DNA of 64,000 nucleotides, from the NCBI GenBank assembly GCA_963575745.1, contig CAUYUJ010018294.1, forward strand, positions 663,043-727,042, given 5' to 3'. The stretch comes from Prorocentrum cordatum (lineage: Eukaryota > Sar > Dinophyceae > Prorocentrales > Prorocentraceae). Under the pieces are notes generated by a model. That model saw only the letters and a list, made by a program, of their open reading frames with translations, was not told the origin of the DNA and made no database searches. The position numbers and the translations under genes were made by a program. Shown one piece after another: positions 31,704-41,885 of this stretch; positions within the stretch are counted from its first letter, which is position 1; each line of letters begins with the position of its first letter.

Positions 31704-31914
31704 AAATCTGTCGAACGCCCTTGCGCGTGTGCCGTCGCGAGAGTCCTCTGCAAAAAAAGGGACGAAGTGCAGACGCGCGCGTCGTCGCGGGCGTATGCCG
31801 AAAACCTTCCAAACCCATCGGTTTCGGAAGGATTTCAAAATCGTGCGTCCAAAAAACCTACAAAAACCTGAGGTTTCGCAACACGGATTTTCAACAAAAG
31901 CGTGCGCGCGCGCG

Positions 31915-32450
31915 TTCTTGCGTCGTCGTCGTCGTCGTCGCCGTCCTCCCTCCTCCCGCGTCGTCGTCGTCGCCTACGTCGTCCTCTGTCTGTTCTCGTG
32001 TTCGTCGTCGTCGTCCTCTTTGGCGTCGTGGTCGTTTCCGTCGTCGTTGTCGCCGTGGTCGTCCGTCCTCCTCTTCCCACGTCGTCGTCGTCGTCGTCCG
32101 TCGTCGGCGTCCCGTCGTCGGTTCTATTTCGTCACCGTCGTCGTCGTCGTTGTCGTCGTCGTCGTCTTCCCTCCTCCCTCGTCGTTGTCGTCGTCGGCGT
32201 CGCCGTCCTTCCTCCTTCGTCGTCGTTCGCGTCGTCGCCGTCCTCCCTCCTCCCTCGCCGTTGTCGCCGTTGTCGTCGTTGTCGCCGTTGTCGCCGTCGT
32301 CGTCCTTCCTCCTCCCTCGTCGTCGCCTTCGTTGGCGTCGTCGTCGTCGTCTTCGTCGTCGTCGGCGTCGGCGTCGTTGTCGTCGTCAAAAGCGTCGGAG
32401 ACGTCGTCGGTGTCGTCGTCGTCGTTGTCGTCGGTGTCGTCGTAGTCGGT
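31915..32450 (+). repeat. GTC trinucleotide tract of unit A
   Basis: GTCGTC runs with CCTCCCTCCTCC and GTTGTCGCC interruptions. Shorter than the matching tract in unit B. Confidence 0.92.
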
Positions 32451-32544
32451 CTTCAGAGGTTTTGCAAACCAAGTTGCGGGTGAGAGGGTGGGATGTTTGC
32501 GCGAGCAGTGGAGAGGACAGCTTCAAGTTGAGCACGTGATTGAT

Positions 32545-33458
32545 TCTCCTTCCTCAAAGGAGAATAGACTCTACCCCCACCCCCCCCGGACATATCAGCT
32601 CCCCCTGGGATAATATGATCTGGGATAATATGATTTCATATATTTTCTGCACGTTCGTCCATCCCATCCCAGGCAGGCCGGGTTCCCCCCCCCTGAGGTT
32701 CTCTGTTTTCGTTTTTTTTGGGGGGGAAAAACACTACGCGGTGGCACCATTTGTTTTAGCATAGCACTGTTCCACGAATCCCTTGCAAAAACACGACGAA
32801 ATGCACACGCGCGCGTCGTCGCGCGCGCATGCCGAAATCCTTCAAAAATCTGCGGTGCCGGAAGGATTGCGCAATCGAGTTTCCAAAACAAACATACAAA
32901 CATACATGGTTTCGCAACACTGATTTGCTAAAAAAGCTTCCGCGCGAGCTCTTGCGAAATCTTAAGAAAACCATACGTTGTTCAAGATTTTCACAAAATG
33001 CTACCAAACGGGCTTCGCGCGCGCATGTCGAAATCTGTCGAACGCCCTTGCGCGTGTGCCGTCGCGAGAATCCTCTGCAAAAAAAGGGACGAAGTGCAGA
33101 CGCGCGCGTCGTCGCGGGCGTACGCCGAACACCTTCAAAATCCATCGGTTTCGGAAGGAATTCAAAATCGTGCGTCCAAAAAAACCTACAAAAACCTAAG
33201 GTCTCGCAACACGGATTTTCAACAAAAGCGTGCGCGCGCGCTCTTGCGTCGTCGTCGTCGTCATCGCCGTCCCCCCTCCTCCCGCGTCGTCGTCGTCGCC
33301 TGCGTCGTCCTCTGTCTTTTCTCATGTTCGTCGTCGTCGTCCTCTTTGGCGTCGTGGTCGTTTCCGTCGTCGTTGTCGCCGTGGTCGTTCTTCCTCTTCC
33401 TCCCACGCCGTCGTCGTCGTCCGTCGTCTGCGTCTCGTCGTCATCCCTCCTATTTCGT

Positions 33459-33492
<34 letters not shown>

Positions 33493-33870
33493 GTCGTCTT
33501 CCCTCCTTCTTCCCTCCTCCCTCGTCGTTGCCGTCGTCGGCGTCGCCGTCCTTCCTCCTTCGTCGTCGTTCGCGTCGTCGCCGTCCTCCCTCCTCCCTCG
33601 TCGTTGTCGTCGTTGTCGCCGTCGTCGTCCTCCCTCCTTCCTCGTTGTCTTCGTTGGCGACGTCGTCGTCGTCTTCGTCGTCGTCGTCGCGTCGGCGTCG
33701 TTGTCGTCTTCGTCGTCGTCGACGTCGGCGTCGTCGTCGTCGCCGCCGTCGTCGTCGTCGTCGTCGTCGTCGGCGTCGTTGACGTCGTCGTCGTCGGTGT
33801 CGTCGTTATCGTCGTCGTCGGCGTCGTCATCGTCGTCGTCGTTGTCATCGTCGTCGTCGTCGGCGTCGGT

Positions 33871-33904
<34 letters not shown>

Positions 33905-34140
33905 GTGTCGTCGTCGTCGTCGTCGTCGTTGTCGGCGTCGTCGAAGTCGTTGGAGGCGTCGTCGGTGTCGTCGTAGTCGTTGTCGGCGGCGTCGTCATCG
34001 TCGTTGTCGCTGTCGTCGTCGGCGTCGCTGTTTTTGCCAAGTGCCATGTGGTACCCACCGTCACGGTCTTAAGAGATTTTGCAAACCAAGTTGCGGGTGG
34101 GTGGGTGGGATGTTTGCGCGAGCAGTGGAGTGGACAACTC
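32545..34140 (+). repeat. Large tandem duplication, unit B (uninterrupted)
   Basis: See unit A for shared landmarks. It preserves the empty site at 33024-33045 for the 1193-bp insertion. The GTC tract (33240-34040) is about 800 bp against about 540 bp in unit A. Confidence 0.88.
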
Positions 34141-34154
34141 ACTGCGAACAGAAA

Positions 34155-34245
34155 TTAGCTGCACTACATATATTGCACCACATATGTTGCACAACATACA
34201 TTACACAATCACGCTTTCCACCACATAGATTGCACAACACATATG
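34155..34245 (+). repeat. TTGCACCACATA short repeats
   Basis: Four units such as ATTGCACCACATATG and TTCCACCACATAGATTGC, matching the cluster at 29875-30030. Confidence 0.65.
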
Positions 34246-34377
34246 ACTAGATGCACTCTGTTTGGGGCTCGCGCTGGCTAACACATGTTTTGCATAATTA
34301 TGCATGTGCCGCATACCTCGCTTTTGAGTGTTTTCGAAAAGCCTGAAATTCTACAGGCGGTCGAAGCCTTCTGAAAG

Positions 34378-35439
34378 TCAGTCTTTGGAACGCTCCTGCA
34401 CGACTGTCCTCACCAACTCTTTGAGACGAGCCCAGCTGTGACGACGACCAAGTGCCCCGAAAATCGAATCAAGAGATCGCGTGGAGGAGCGAGCCACCAA
34501 TTCGTCCAGAACCACGTCGATATCCTCGTCGGGGTTCCCGCTACATCGCCCGCGGCGGCCCTCGTACAACCTCGTGGCGTTCGACACGGCGCGCCTGCCC
34601 GGTGACGCCGCTCGCGGCGACGCCGCACAGCTGTGGCTGGCGCCTGCATTGTCGGCAAGCCTCGCAGGCGGCCGGAGTGCCGGGCCGCCACCGCTCCCCG
34701 AGGCTGGGTCCGCCGCTGCGCACGCCACTGCTGTGGCTGTGCAGTGTGAGTCATCTGGTGGCCCTGCGCGCATGGCGCCCTCGGCCACCCACTCCGGGCG
34801 GGCGGCGGGTACCGCTGCCTCTGAGGCGTCGGCAGGCGCTTCGCATGCCGGCGAGGGGCCTCGTCGGGGCGCGCTGTCCGCCGTCGCCGCGTGGGCGGCG
34901 GCGAAGCTGCCTGGGGCCACGGCATGCTGCTGGGCCCGCTGGCATAAAGGCTGCCGCCGCTGCTGCTGCTGGCGCTGCTGCTGCGGCTGGCGCTGCCGCA
35001 GCGGCGGCTGCGGAGGGCGTCGCCACAGCGGCAGCTGCTGCTGCCGCTGCGCCGGCTGCTGCGGCTGCGCGGCGCAAGCCGCTTGACGCGCGCGGCCTGG
35101 GGTGGGGGCGCTGGCTACGGTCGCCGTCCGCGCTGCGGCATTGAGCCGTTGCGCATCCCGCGACGCCCTACTGTGCAGCGGCAAAGCAGCCGCTGGAGCA
35201 GCCGTCTTGCCAGGATCCCCGCGCGGCGCCGTGGTGGCCGTTCGAGCGGCTCCTAGCAGGCTGTCTTTCCGCGGCTCAGCGCGCGGGCGCGGTGCTAGCG
35301 GCTCTGGGCTCCTCGTCACCGCGGCGCTGAGGGCTCGGGGCCGCGCCTGCGCCTGGGAGTCAGGACGACTACAAGACAGCCACGCCCGAACCCTAGGCCT
35401 GCGGAGCGAAAATCTAATCATGCCGAAGGGCCGATACAT
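34378..35439 (-). CDS. Hypothetical Ala/Gln-rich protein, possible exon
   Basis: Open for 353 codons from an ATG at 35439 to a TGA at 34378. The first 100 residues are Arg/Ala/Pro-rich, residues about 120-170 are Gln/Ala/Pro-rich low complexity, and the last 60 residues look like a folded or helical segment: NPDEDIDVVLDELVARSS, then SLDSIFGALG and WARLKELVRTVVQERSKD, with regular hydrophobic spacing. No family is recognised. The C-terminal segment is the best evidence for real coding because it is not repeat-derived; the N-terminal half could be read-through of GC-rich non-coding DNA, and the true start may lie after an intron. Plus-strand frames across the same DNA are Arg/Cys-rich and less plausible. 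Confidence 0.4.
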   Translation of the reverse strand: MYRPFGMIRFSLRRPRVRAWLSCSRPDSQAQARPRALSAAVTRSPEPLAPRPRAEPRKDSLLGAARTATTAPRGDPGKTAAPAAALPLHSRASRDAQRLNAAARTATVASAPTPGRARQAACAAQPQQPAQRQQQLPLWRRPPQPPLRQRQPQQQRQQQQRRQPLCQRAQQHAVAPGSFAAAHAATADSAPRRGPSPACEAPADASEAAVPAARPEWVAEGAMRAGPPDDSHCTATAVACAAADPASGSGGGPALRPPARLADNAGASHSCAASPRAASPGRRAVSNATRLYEGRRGRCSGNPDEDIDVVLDELVARSSTRSLDSIFGALGRRHSWARLKELVRTVVQERSKD

Positions 35440-35519
35440 ATTCGGCCACGGGGCCTCGGATCGGATCTGCGGAGCGCAGGCGAACGTTGCGCGACTTTCG
35501 GCGGCAACTCACTAGAGCC

Positions 35520-36080
35520 TCCCATGCCATCTTGTCGGCCCGTGCGACTCGACGCTCATCGACGCTAGTCGACGCTAAATCGACGCTACTCAACGGCAAT
35601 CGGCGCGAATCGGCTCCCCATGAACTGATACCGAATGAAACCATCATGTCAGTGCTGTTTTTGTTCCGCGCTGTTGGTCTTGTTGTGACAAAGTTCGAGG
35701 CGGCCGGAGGTTCTGAACTGGTTGGGACCCCAGACAGATCGGCCAGGCGGGGGGATGAGGCCAAATCAATTCAAAATCGGCACCAGGAACCCTCCCAAGG
35801 TCTATCGCGAGGAGTTTTCCTCCCGATATTGTTTTTTACCATCCTGGTGCCCGAAATCGGCCGAAGACCGCAAAACCCCTCCCGAACCCAGAACCTCGAA
35901 CCTGCCCGCCCTTCCTGCTGGCCGGAGCCAATGCTCGGCTACTCGCAAAAGGGCGACCCTGGGCAAGACTGACCTTTCGTGCGCGAACTACAGGGGAGGC
36001 CAGGAGGCCAAATGCAAGCGCGTAAGAAGCCATCCTCGCATCGCGCTGAGCAATCGGGGGGGGCCTGGTAAGCCCGCACC
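35520..36080. other. Unique sequence, no supportable gene
   Basis: A short CGACGCTA repeat lies at 35549-35600. The remainder has no recognisable coding or repeat signal. Confidence 0.4.
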
Positions 36081-36089
36081 AAAAGTCAC

Positions 36090-36215
36090 TCCGGCGAAGG
36101 GCTTCTCAGAAGGAAGCTGCTTCTTAGAAGGCGCCGGCTTTACATCTACAGATAAGGCCCGCGCCTTCTGAGAAGCAGGGGAGCTTCTAAGAAGCCCTCC
36201 CCCCTCCCCCCACCT
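36090..36215. repeat. Foldback element FB1, copy 2
   Basis: Arms GGGCTTCTCAGAAGGAAGC and GCTTCTTAGAAGGCGC on the left, GCGCCTTCTGAGAAGCAGGG and GCTTCTAAGAAGCCC on the right. The centre TTTACATCTACAGATAAGG matches copy 1 at 2767-2902 with few changes. Confidence 0.85.
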
Positions 36216-36904
36216 CCCTCTTCGTGTGGCTGATCACTCTTACGCGTAGCCGAAATGCTGGGACCCTCAGCTGGCTCCAGTGGCCGAGCGCCTTCGCCCT
36301 GCTCTGCTGGGCGCCCCTCGTGGGAGGCGCGGCCCCGCCGCGCGAGGGAGCGCAGGCGGCAGCGCGCGGGGCAGGTCCGCCAGCCCCCCCCCCAACGGGT
36401 CACCAGGGCGCACTGCGCCCGATCCAAGCGATCCACAACAGCAGATAAATCGATTGGGGATAGATTGTTAAAGAGATCGATCTATTTCGGGCACCTCTCG
36501 CCGACTCCGACTAGACCTGAGCGCTCCCCAGGCTGCCCCAGGCACTCCCAAGCGCTCCAAGACGCTCCCTAGCGCTCCGCTGCCGTGGGCGGCTTGGCTG
36601 CCACGGAGTTGCACGTCCACGGCTCAGCAGGCCTTCGCGCTGCTGCTTCAGGATAGGGTGGCCCATGGTTCCAAAGGGACAGGCCGTGTTCCATCCCTTG
36701 CCCGGCAACAACCCCCTGGGCATAATTACGTGTTTTACGGCACCAGCTCTTCCATTGCAAACCGCTTTCGCTTTCGGATTGCCTCTCTCACAAAGGGTCT
36801 AGACCACGCGTTGGCAGGGGGTTGGAGCGCTCATGATGGCCACAGATGCCCCCGATTGTTTCCTAAATGGCACTGTATGACTCAATGTTGCCTTGAGCCT
36901 GCCT

Positions 36905-37085
36905 CTATCAAGACCCCAAGAAAGCCCCAATATAGCTATGATAGGGCCCTTGAGACTCCCGAGAATACCAGGGCTGCCGGGACCTCAAGATGACCCCGAG
37001 ATGGCCCAAGAGGGCTCCAAGAGAGAGTTCCTGAGAGGCGCCAAAATACCCCAACAGTGCCTGAAGGGATTCCTGGGAGATTCCT
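36905..37085 (+). repeat. CCCCAAGA/CCTGGGA low-complexity repeats
   Basis: Irregular units such as GACCTCAAGATGACCCCGAG and AAGAGGGCTCCAAGAGAG, of the same type as 21190-21560. Confidence 0.55.
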
Positions 37086-37089
37086 GAGA

Positions 37090-38245
37090 TGGCCCCGAGA
37101 AGCAACTTGTCAGGCCCCTGCAGGGGCCCCGCTGAAAAATAACAGCCCAGCGAAGGGCAGAGCTCTATGAGGCAGCGAGTAGCACAGGGTGCCCGCTCTC
37201 CATGTACTGCGCCGCGGTGCAGGGCGCATAAGTGATTACATACCAGACCACCCCAACCGAACCCGAAGACCCACATTTCGGGTTCGGAGGGGTACGGATT
37301 CCACTTGTGTTTTCCCAATGTTTCCCGACGCCCCCCCCCACCGGGAATGGAGGGCAAATTGGGGCCTCCGGGTTGTGCTGGGGTGCATTGGTGGGTGGTG
37401 AATAAGGAGCCTGTGGACCAAGCAGACGCTGAATGAGCCTCCTGCGGGCACGACGCGCGTGAGGGGAACGCAGGATTGGGCGGACCCCCCGCGCGACCGC
37501 GCCCGCGAAGGCAGCAGGCAGAGCTCCCTGCGGGGCACGATCCGAGGGGTGTGTCGAAATGGGCGGCGGGACGCCATACGAGCCCGGCCCACTGGTGTGG
37601 CAGGTGAAGCCCCTGGCGTGGCACGATCGGCGCGGGGTGTGCCGAAATCGAGGGGGGGGGGGATATGCGACCCCTGTCTCTGGGGAGGTAACAGTGGAAC
37701 GGGCACCATCCGCCTGAGGAGTGTTCCGACTTGGCCGGGGTCACCACAGTTCAGCAGCACAACAGTGTCAGATGAAAACAAAACGCCGTCCAGCAAAGCG
37801 GAACGCCCCATCAGACTAGCTGGACAAGTCCGTCGAAGCAAGCCGAACCGACGGCTAGTACATCCCCGCATTGAGGATCATCCGAGCGCGCGGCCCAATG
37901 CCCAAATCGGATGGAATCGACCCGACCAGCGAATCGGAACTCGAAGAAAGACCTCAGGCCCCGGGCACGATGGGGCAGCTGCATGCGGCAGTGGCCGCCA
38001 GGCCTCTTGGACGCAAAGTTGCTGATGTCCCCCAGGGGCATCCGGCTAACACTCGCCATTCCCCCGGCAACCCTGCGGACCTCGGCTGGCCGAAAGCCGA
38101 AGGGGAAGCCCTGATGGAGGCGCAGGTCGCAGGAAACGACGACGCCACGTTGCGGTCAGAGGCTGAGGCTGCGAAGCCCGAACTTCTATACACTGGGGCC
38201 GGATCGGAGAGATGCGCTGTGAGGATGCAGTGCCCTGGGACACCC
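37090..38245. other. Unique sequence, weak coding potential
   Basis: The plus frame at 37871-38290 (139 codons) has an acidic, Ala/Glu-rich ordinary composition (ESELEERPQAPGTMGQLHAA visible) but no recognised domain, and it runs into the dispersed repeat at 38248. Not called as a gene. Confidence 0.3.
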
Positions 38246-38247
38246 AC

Positions 38248-38347
38248 ATTGGGGCCAAAGTCGGAAGCCCATGGCCCATGGCTAGGATAGGCCGAGAGTC
38301 AAGGATGCAGGGGCACTCTTAGAAAGTTGCTCATCATTATGATGCGG
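38248..38347 (+). repeat. Dispersed repeat, copy 2 (partner at 3905-4025)
   Basis: See the entry at 3905-4025 for the shared blocks. Confidence 0.65.
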
Positions 38348-38454
38348 CTTCACCGTATCGTCGCGATGATCCAATACCCCGCGCACCCCTTAAAGATGGC
38401 TTTCATGAGAGAAGCAACGATACTTAGTGGGAACCGTCTCAGGGGGGAAACATC

Positions 38455-38600
38455 GCCCTGGAAGCGGCGACGCATCGCTCACCGATCGGCGATATGCCCC
38501 CAATTGCAAGTCCGCACGCTCCTGGGCGGGGTGTGCTGTCGGGCCCCTGTCGGCGATGAATTGGCGACTGGGGGTCGATGTGTTTCCCCCTGAGCCCATC
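38455..38600 (+). repeat. Dispersed repeat (partner at 17941-18060)
   Basis: Shares GCTCCTGGGCGGGGTGTG-like sequence, GGGCCC, CGGCGATGAAT and CCTGAGCCCATC with the 17.9-18.1 kb copy. Confidence 0.55.
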
Positions 38601-38624
38601 ACCCCTGCGGTCGGGAACTCAAAC

Positions 38625-38678
38625 TTAGCGTGTCGGTCCGCTGGTTCTGGCCCACCACGCTTCGGCGCGACGTGCTAA
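38625..38678. repeat. 54-bp palindromic repeat, copy 2
   Basis: Starts TTAGCGTGTCG and ends CGACGTGCTAA, an 11-bp inverted end with one mismatch. The interior GGTTCTGGCCCACCACGC is the complement of copy 1. Confidence 0.85.
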
Positions 38679-38974
38679 CCACCTCCCCCCCCCCGGGGGT
38701 CAGCGCCCCGAGCCTTTCCCGGCCTCCCACCCCGCGAAGCGGAGGGGCACGCCATCAGCCTGCAGGGCATACAACGTGCCGCTGCTGAGCAGAAGCTCCT
38801 GACCGTAACGCTGCCCCGGATGAGCATCGTTTAACCGACTCCAATCCCCACGCGCGTGGCCTGGGCCCTACTGGCCGACTTACCCCCCTAGATGGGGGAT
38901 ATAGGTTGCTCCCTTCGGGATTCGAAGGGTCTATCCTCAACTGGGGTGCTGAGATGATGGGAATCTGAGTAGGC

Positions 38975-39130
38975 CCAGAGATCCGATGTCGTGATTTTTT
39001 CAATATGGGGTCTCTGGAAGTCTCGACCCATTCCCCAGGGTCGTTTTTGTTCATCCTGAATCGTGTTTTGACGATCCCGAGGCCCGGTCAGGGCCCCCAG
39101 AGGCCAAAATTAGCGACAACAACTCCTCGA
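38975..39130 (+). repeat. Dispersed repeat R1, uninterrupted copy
   Basis: Carries CCAGAGATCCGATGTCGTGA, TCTCGACCCATTCCCCAGGG, TTTTGACGATCCCGAGGCCC directly followed by GGTCAGGGCCCCCAGAGGCC. This gives the empty site for the element at 1920-2067. Confidence 0.78.
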
Positions 39131-39296
39131 TGTGTTTTCTCTATTTTCTGACCCGAGGGGGTCTGGGGATGGGGAGCGGGATCAGGGCCGGTGGAACGAT
39201 GCTGCCCCTGAGCTTTCAGCTAGCCAGGGGTGACTGCCGCCCCCTCCTTGAGCAGGGACCGACCGTCCCGGCATTCCTATAGTCCTACCACGAAAT

Positions 39297-39431
39297 GTTC
39301 TTAGAACCCAAACATGTTCTAAGAACGCAAACAAGATTCTTAGAACATAAGCCCAACGTGATCAAACAAGACAGACTCCGCCATAAATGTTCTGAGAACA
39401 GTTCGTGGAAGCCACAAGAGGTTCTTAGAAC
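39297..39431. repeat. Cluster of five GTTCTNAGAAC palindromes
   Basis: Eleven-bp palindromes at 39297, 39316, 39336, 39389 and 39421 (GTTCTTAGAAC, GTTCTAAGAAC, ATTCTTAGAAC, GTTCTGAGAAC, GTTCTTAGAAC). The first three are spaced 19-20 bp. The region is AT-richer than its surroundings. It may be a binding-site cluster or remnants of a foldback element. Confidence 0.8.
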
Positions 39432-39439
39432 ATTGTTTC

Positions 39440-41320
39440 GTATGGCTATAGGCGAGCCAAGACGCTTCGCCACTGCTTGACCCCCCCGCGTGCCGCCCGC
39501 TCGCGGCCCGGCGTGCAGCGGGCGGGGGCCGCACGCGCTCGAGCCCGCGGCGGCTCCCAGGGGGCCCCGCCCCCACGAGGCCGCCCCCCCCCCCCCCCCC
39601 TCGGGCGGCGGCGGGCGCGCGGGGCCTCCTCCTCCTCCTCCTCGCACTGCGCCCCTCCTCACCACTCGCCGTCTCTGCCGCTCCACCTCCACCCCACATC
39701 AAGGTTCGAGCAGCATGCGTTCTGCCCAGCGGCCTGGTGAGATCCAACTTGGCGGTCAAACTGGTCAGGATGCGACAAACAAATGCTGGCCCGGCGCTGC
39801 GCTACGCCACGATAACAGATACACAGGCGCTCTCCGACGAATTGTGCATGCACCTTCAGGGAGGGCGGCGATGTATAAAGTCGCTGGCTCCCCCTGGTAA
39901 TTTGTACACCGCCAGCGTCCCCTGAGGCCAAGTAACAATCCATTGGAGGGTGTCTTCGTATACATATATATATATATGGTGGAGGAGGTCGGCGTGTCGC
40001 ACGAGGCGGCCTGATGAGGAAGAAGAAGGCGACAAAGACGGGCGCGGACCAGGCAGCTCTCAGCCCAGGGCGGTGTCTGCTCCAGGCGGCCTCCAGTGCA
40101 GCCGCGAAATCTGGCCACACGCGGCTCGGATCAGAGGCATCGCTCGCGCTGTCCCTGGCAGCAGCACCATCGCCATCAACACCGCGGGGATCGTTCACCT
40201 TTGAACGATCGGCCGTTTTCGAAACGTCGGATCGTTCAACATCGACCGATTCTGGGTCGCCAGCGGCGTTCAACGTTGAACGCCGGCGGCGGGGGCGCTG
40301 GTCGACACGACGCGAACCTAACCTAGGCCTGTCACTGTTCCTCCCGCCCTTGACGATTTTCCCCGTGGGTCGATGTTACTGGACAGATGGGTAGGACGGT
40401 CTCGGGCAGCAGTAGCATCCATCACATGCAGCGGTAGTGCCGATGGTACGATGAAGTTCCGAAGCCATATGGGCTCACAGAGGAGAGCGGACAGAGGGAA
40501 GGGTGGAGAAGGGATGAGCGATGAGCAGGAGGACGAGGACGAGGAGATGGAGGGGGGAATGAGGATCAGAGGGGCGTGAGGATGAGGGAGGCGAGGAACG
40601 AGGACAAGGGAGGATGAGAAGGAGAACGAGGAGGAGGAGGAGGAGGAGGAGGAAAGGCGAAGGAGTCTCAGGGAGCAGGAGAGGAAAGCAGAGCGTCGAG
40701 CCACGTCCGTACCCAACTCACCTGTGCACCCTGGTACGCGGTGCTGGGAGGAAGACATGGGATTTGTTGAAAACCTTCGCTTTTGCGAAGTGACCTATGC
40801 GACCTCCAGACGACAAAGCCAGCAGCTGTCCGTCGGGTCCGAAGCGTTGACGATGCCGATGCCTGGAGGAGATGTAGAAGAATGATAAAGTGGATGGAGG
40901 AGGGAGGAGGATTGAGACCGAGGAGGGAGAACGAAGGACGAGGGCAGATCATCACAAGACGCGCTGTAGACTTAACGGGTACCAGCATGCTGTATTTAGG
41001 GCTGAAATAAAAAGTCAGAATCAAACGGTTGGGCGACAGCAGGCAACATCCCTGAAACAGGCGGTGCGACCCAAAACTATATGCCATGCCGTTCGCCGAA
41101 CCCCTTTGGGAGGGAGATAGTGACTCCCCCATACGCGCCAGCGGTCGTGGTGGATTTCGCCCACGGAGGAGATACGGTCAGGAACATGTTGTTTGGCGTG
41201 TCGCGGCGGCGGCCCCACCAACATGCTGTGCCGTGCAAGCGGGTAGCGCGTTGCTCCGCTCCGCGGGCACGGAACCTGGGAAACGGTCGGGACGCCAACG
41301 CCTGGGGACCAGGGGCGTGG
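39440..41320. other. Mixed unique sequence, no supportable gene
   Basis: Contains poly-C (39588-39600), a short TA run (39961-39976), inverted GTTGAACGATC-type motifs at 40190-40275, and a purine-rich stretch (40480-40690). ORFs on both strands lack motifs. Confidence 0.35.
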
Positions 41321-41374
41321 TTAGCGTGTCGCGCCGAAACATGTTGGGCCAGCACCGGCGGAGCGACATGCTGA
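41321..41374. repeat. 54-bp palindromic repeat, copy 3
   Basis: Starts TTAGCGTGTCGCGCCG and ends CGGCGGAGCGACATGCTGAA, same orientation as copy 1. Further half-sites GCGTGTCGCGGCGGCG and AGCGCGTTGCTCCG occur at 41185-41260. Confidence 0.82.
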
Positions 41375-41440
41375 ACCAAAAACCCCTGGCCATATGTATC
41401 CAGCGTCTCCGCTGGTCGGTTTTGTTGGCCATAGCGTCAG

Positions 41441-41670
41441 ATTGAGGGGGCTGAGTGGTCATTCCCTGTCCCTGGGTGCGTGGCTGAAGTGGGGTTCCGC
41501 GGTGCGGATTGTTGTTCTATTGCGCTGCGTTGCGTTGTTGCTGTCGCCGTCCCACTCGCGACCCACCCGCGACCCGCCCGCGACGCACCCGCGACCCACC
41601 CCCCGACCCTCCCCGCGATCCATCCGCGACCCGCCCGCGACCCACCCCGCGCCCGCCCCCTCACTCTTGT
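41441..41670 (+). repeat. Dispersed repeat, copy 2 (partner at 261-430)
   Basis: CCTGGGTGCGTGGCTGAAGT and CCGCGGTGCGGATTGTTG are shared. The tail is a CGCGACCCACC minisatellite of about 12 units. Confidence 0.68.
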
Positions 41671-41839
41671 CCGCAACTGCGGGGAGCTAAACATACCTCG
41701 AAAGCGGGGTTGATAGCGGAAGGCATCGCATCGCAGCGTCGTCATCGCGCGTTGTCGCTAACTCGAGGGCGCGTCGCCAGCATCGCCATCATCACACCCA
41801 TCGCACTTGCCGGCAGGTGCTTCTTTCCCCCCAAACACC

Positions 41840-41885
41840 CCCCGATCTCCTCATCACCCGAGGGGTGGTCGTACAGGCACCTCGA
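41840..41885 (+). repeat. Short dispersed motif, copy 1 of 3
   Basis: CTCCTCATCACCCGAGGGG then TGGTCGTACAGG. Copies at 42612-42662 (reverse) and 61911-61960 (forward) share CTCCTTATC, the CCGAAGGGTGG core and GGTCGTATAGGTA. Confidence 0.65.

Larger units (their letters stand above)
30037..32523 (+). repeat. Large tandem duplication, unit A (interrupted)
   Basis: Homologous to unit B (32545-34140) except for the insertion at 30511-31703. Shared landmarks in order are GAGAATAGACTCTACCC, CAGGCCGGGTTCCCCCCCC, CGCGCGTCGTCGCGCGCGCA, TCGCGCGCGCATGTCGAAAT, a GTC tract, and AACCAAGTTGCGGGTG followed by GGGATGTTTGCGCGAGCAGT. Each unit also contains an internal repeat of about 295 bp. Confidence 0.88.

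Noticed and set aside
29100-34140. Poly-Asp, poly-Val and poly-Thr ORFs over GAC/GTC tracts
   Set aside because: Repeat translation only; the apparent Arg/Lys-rich flanks are the duplicated non-coding units.
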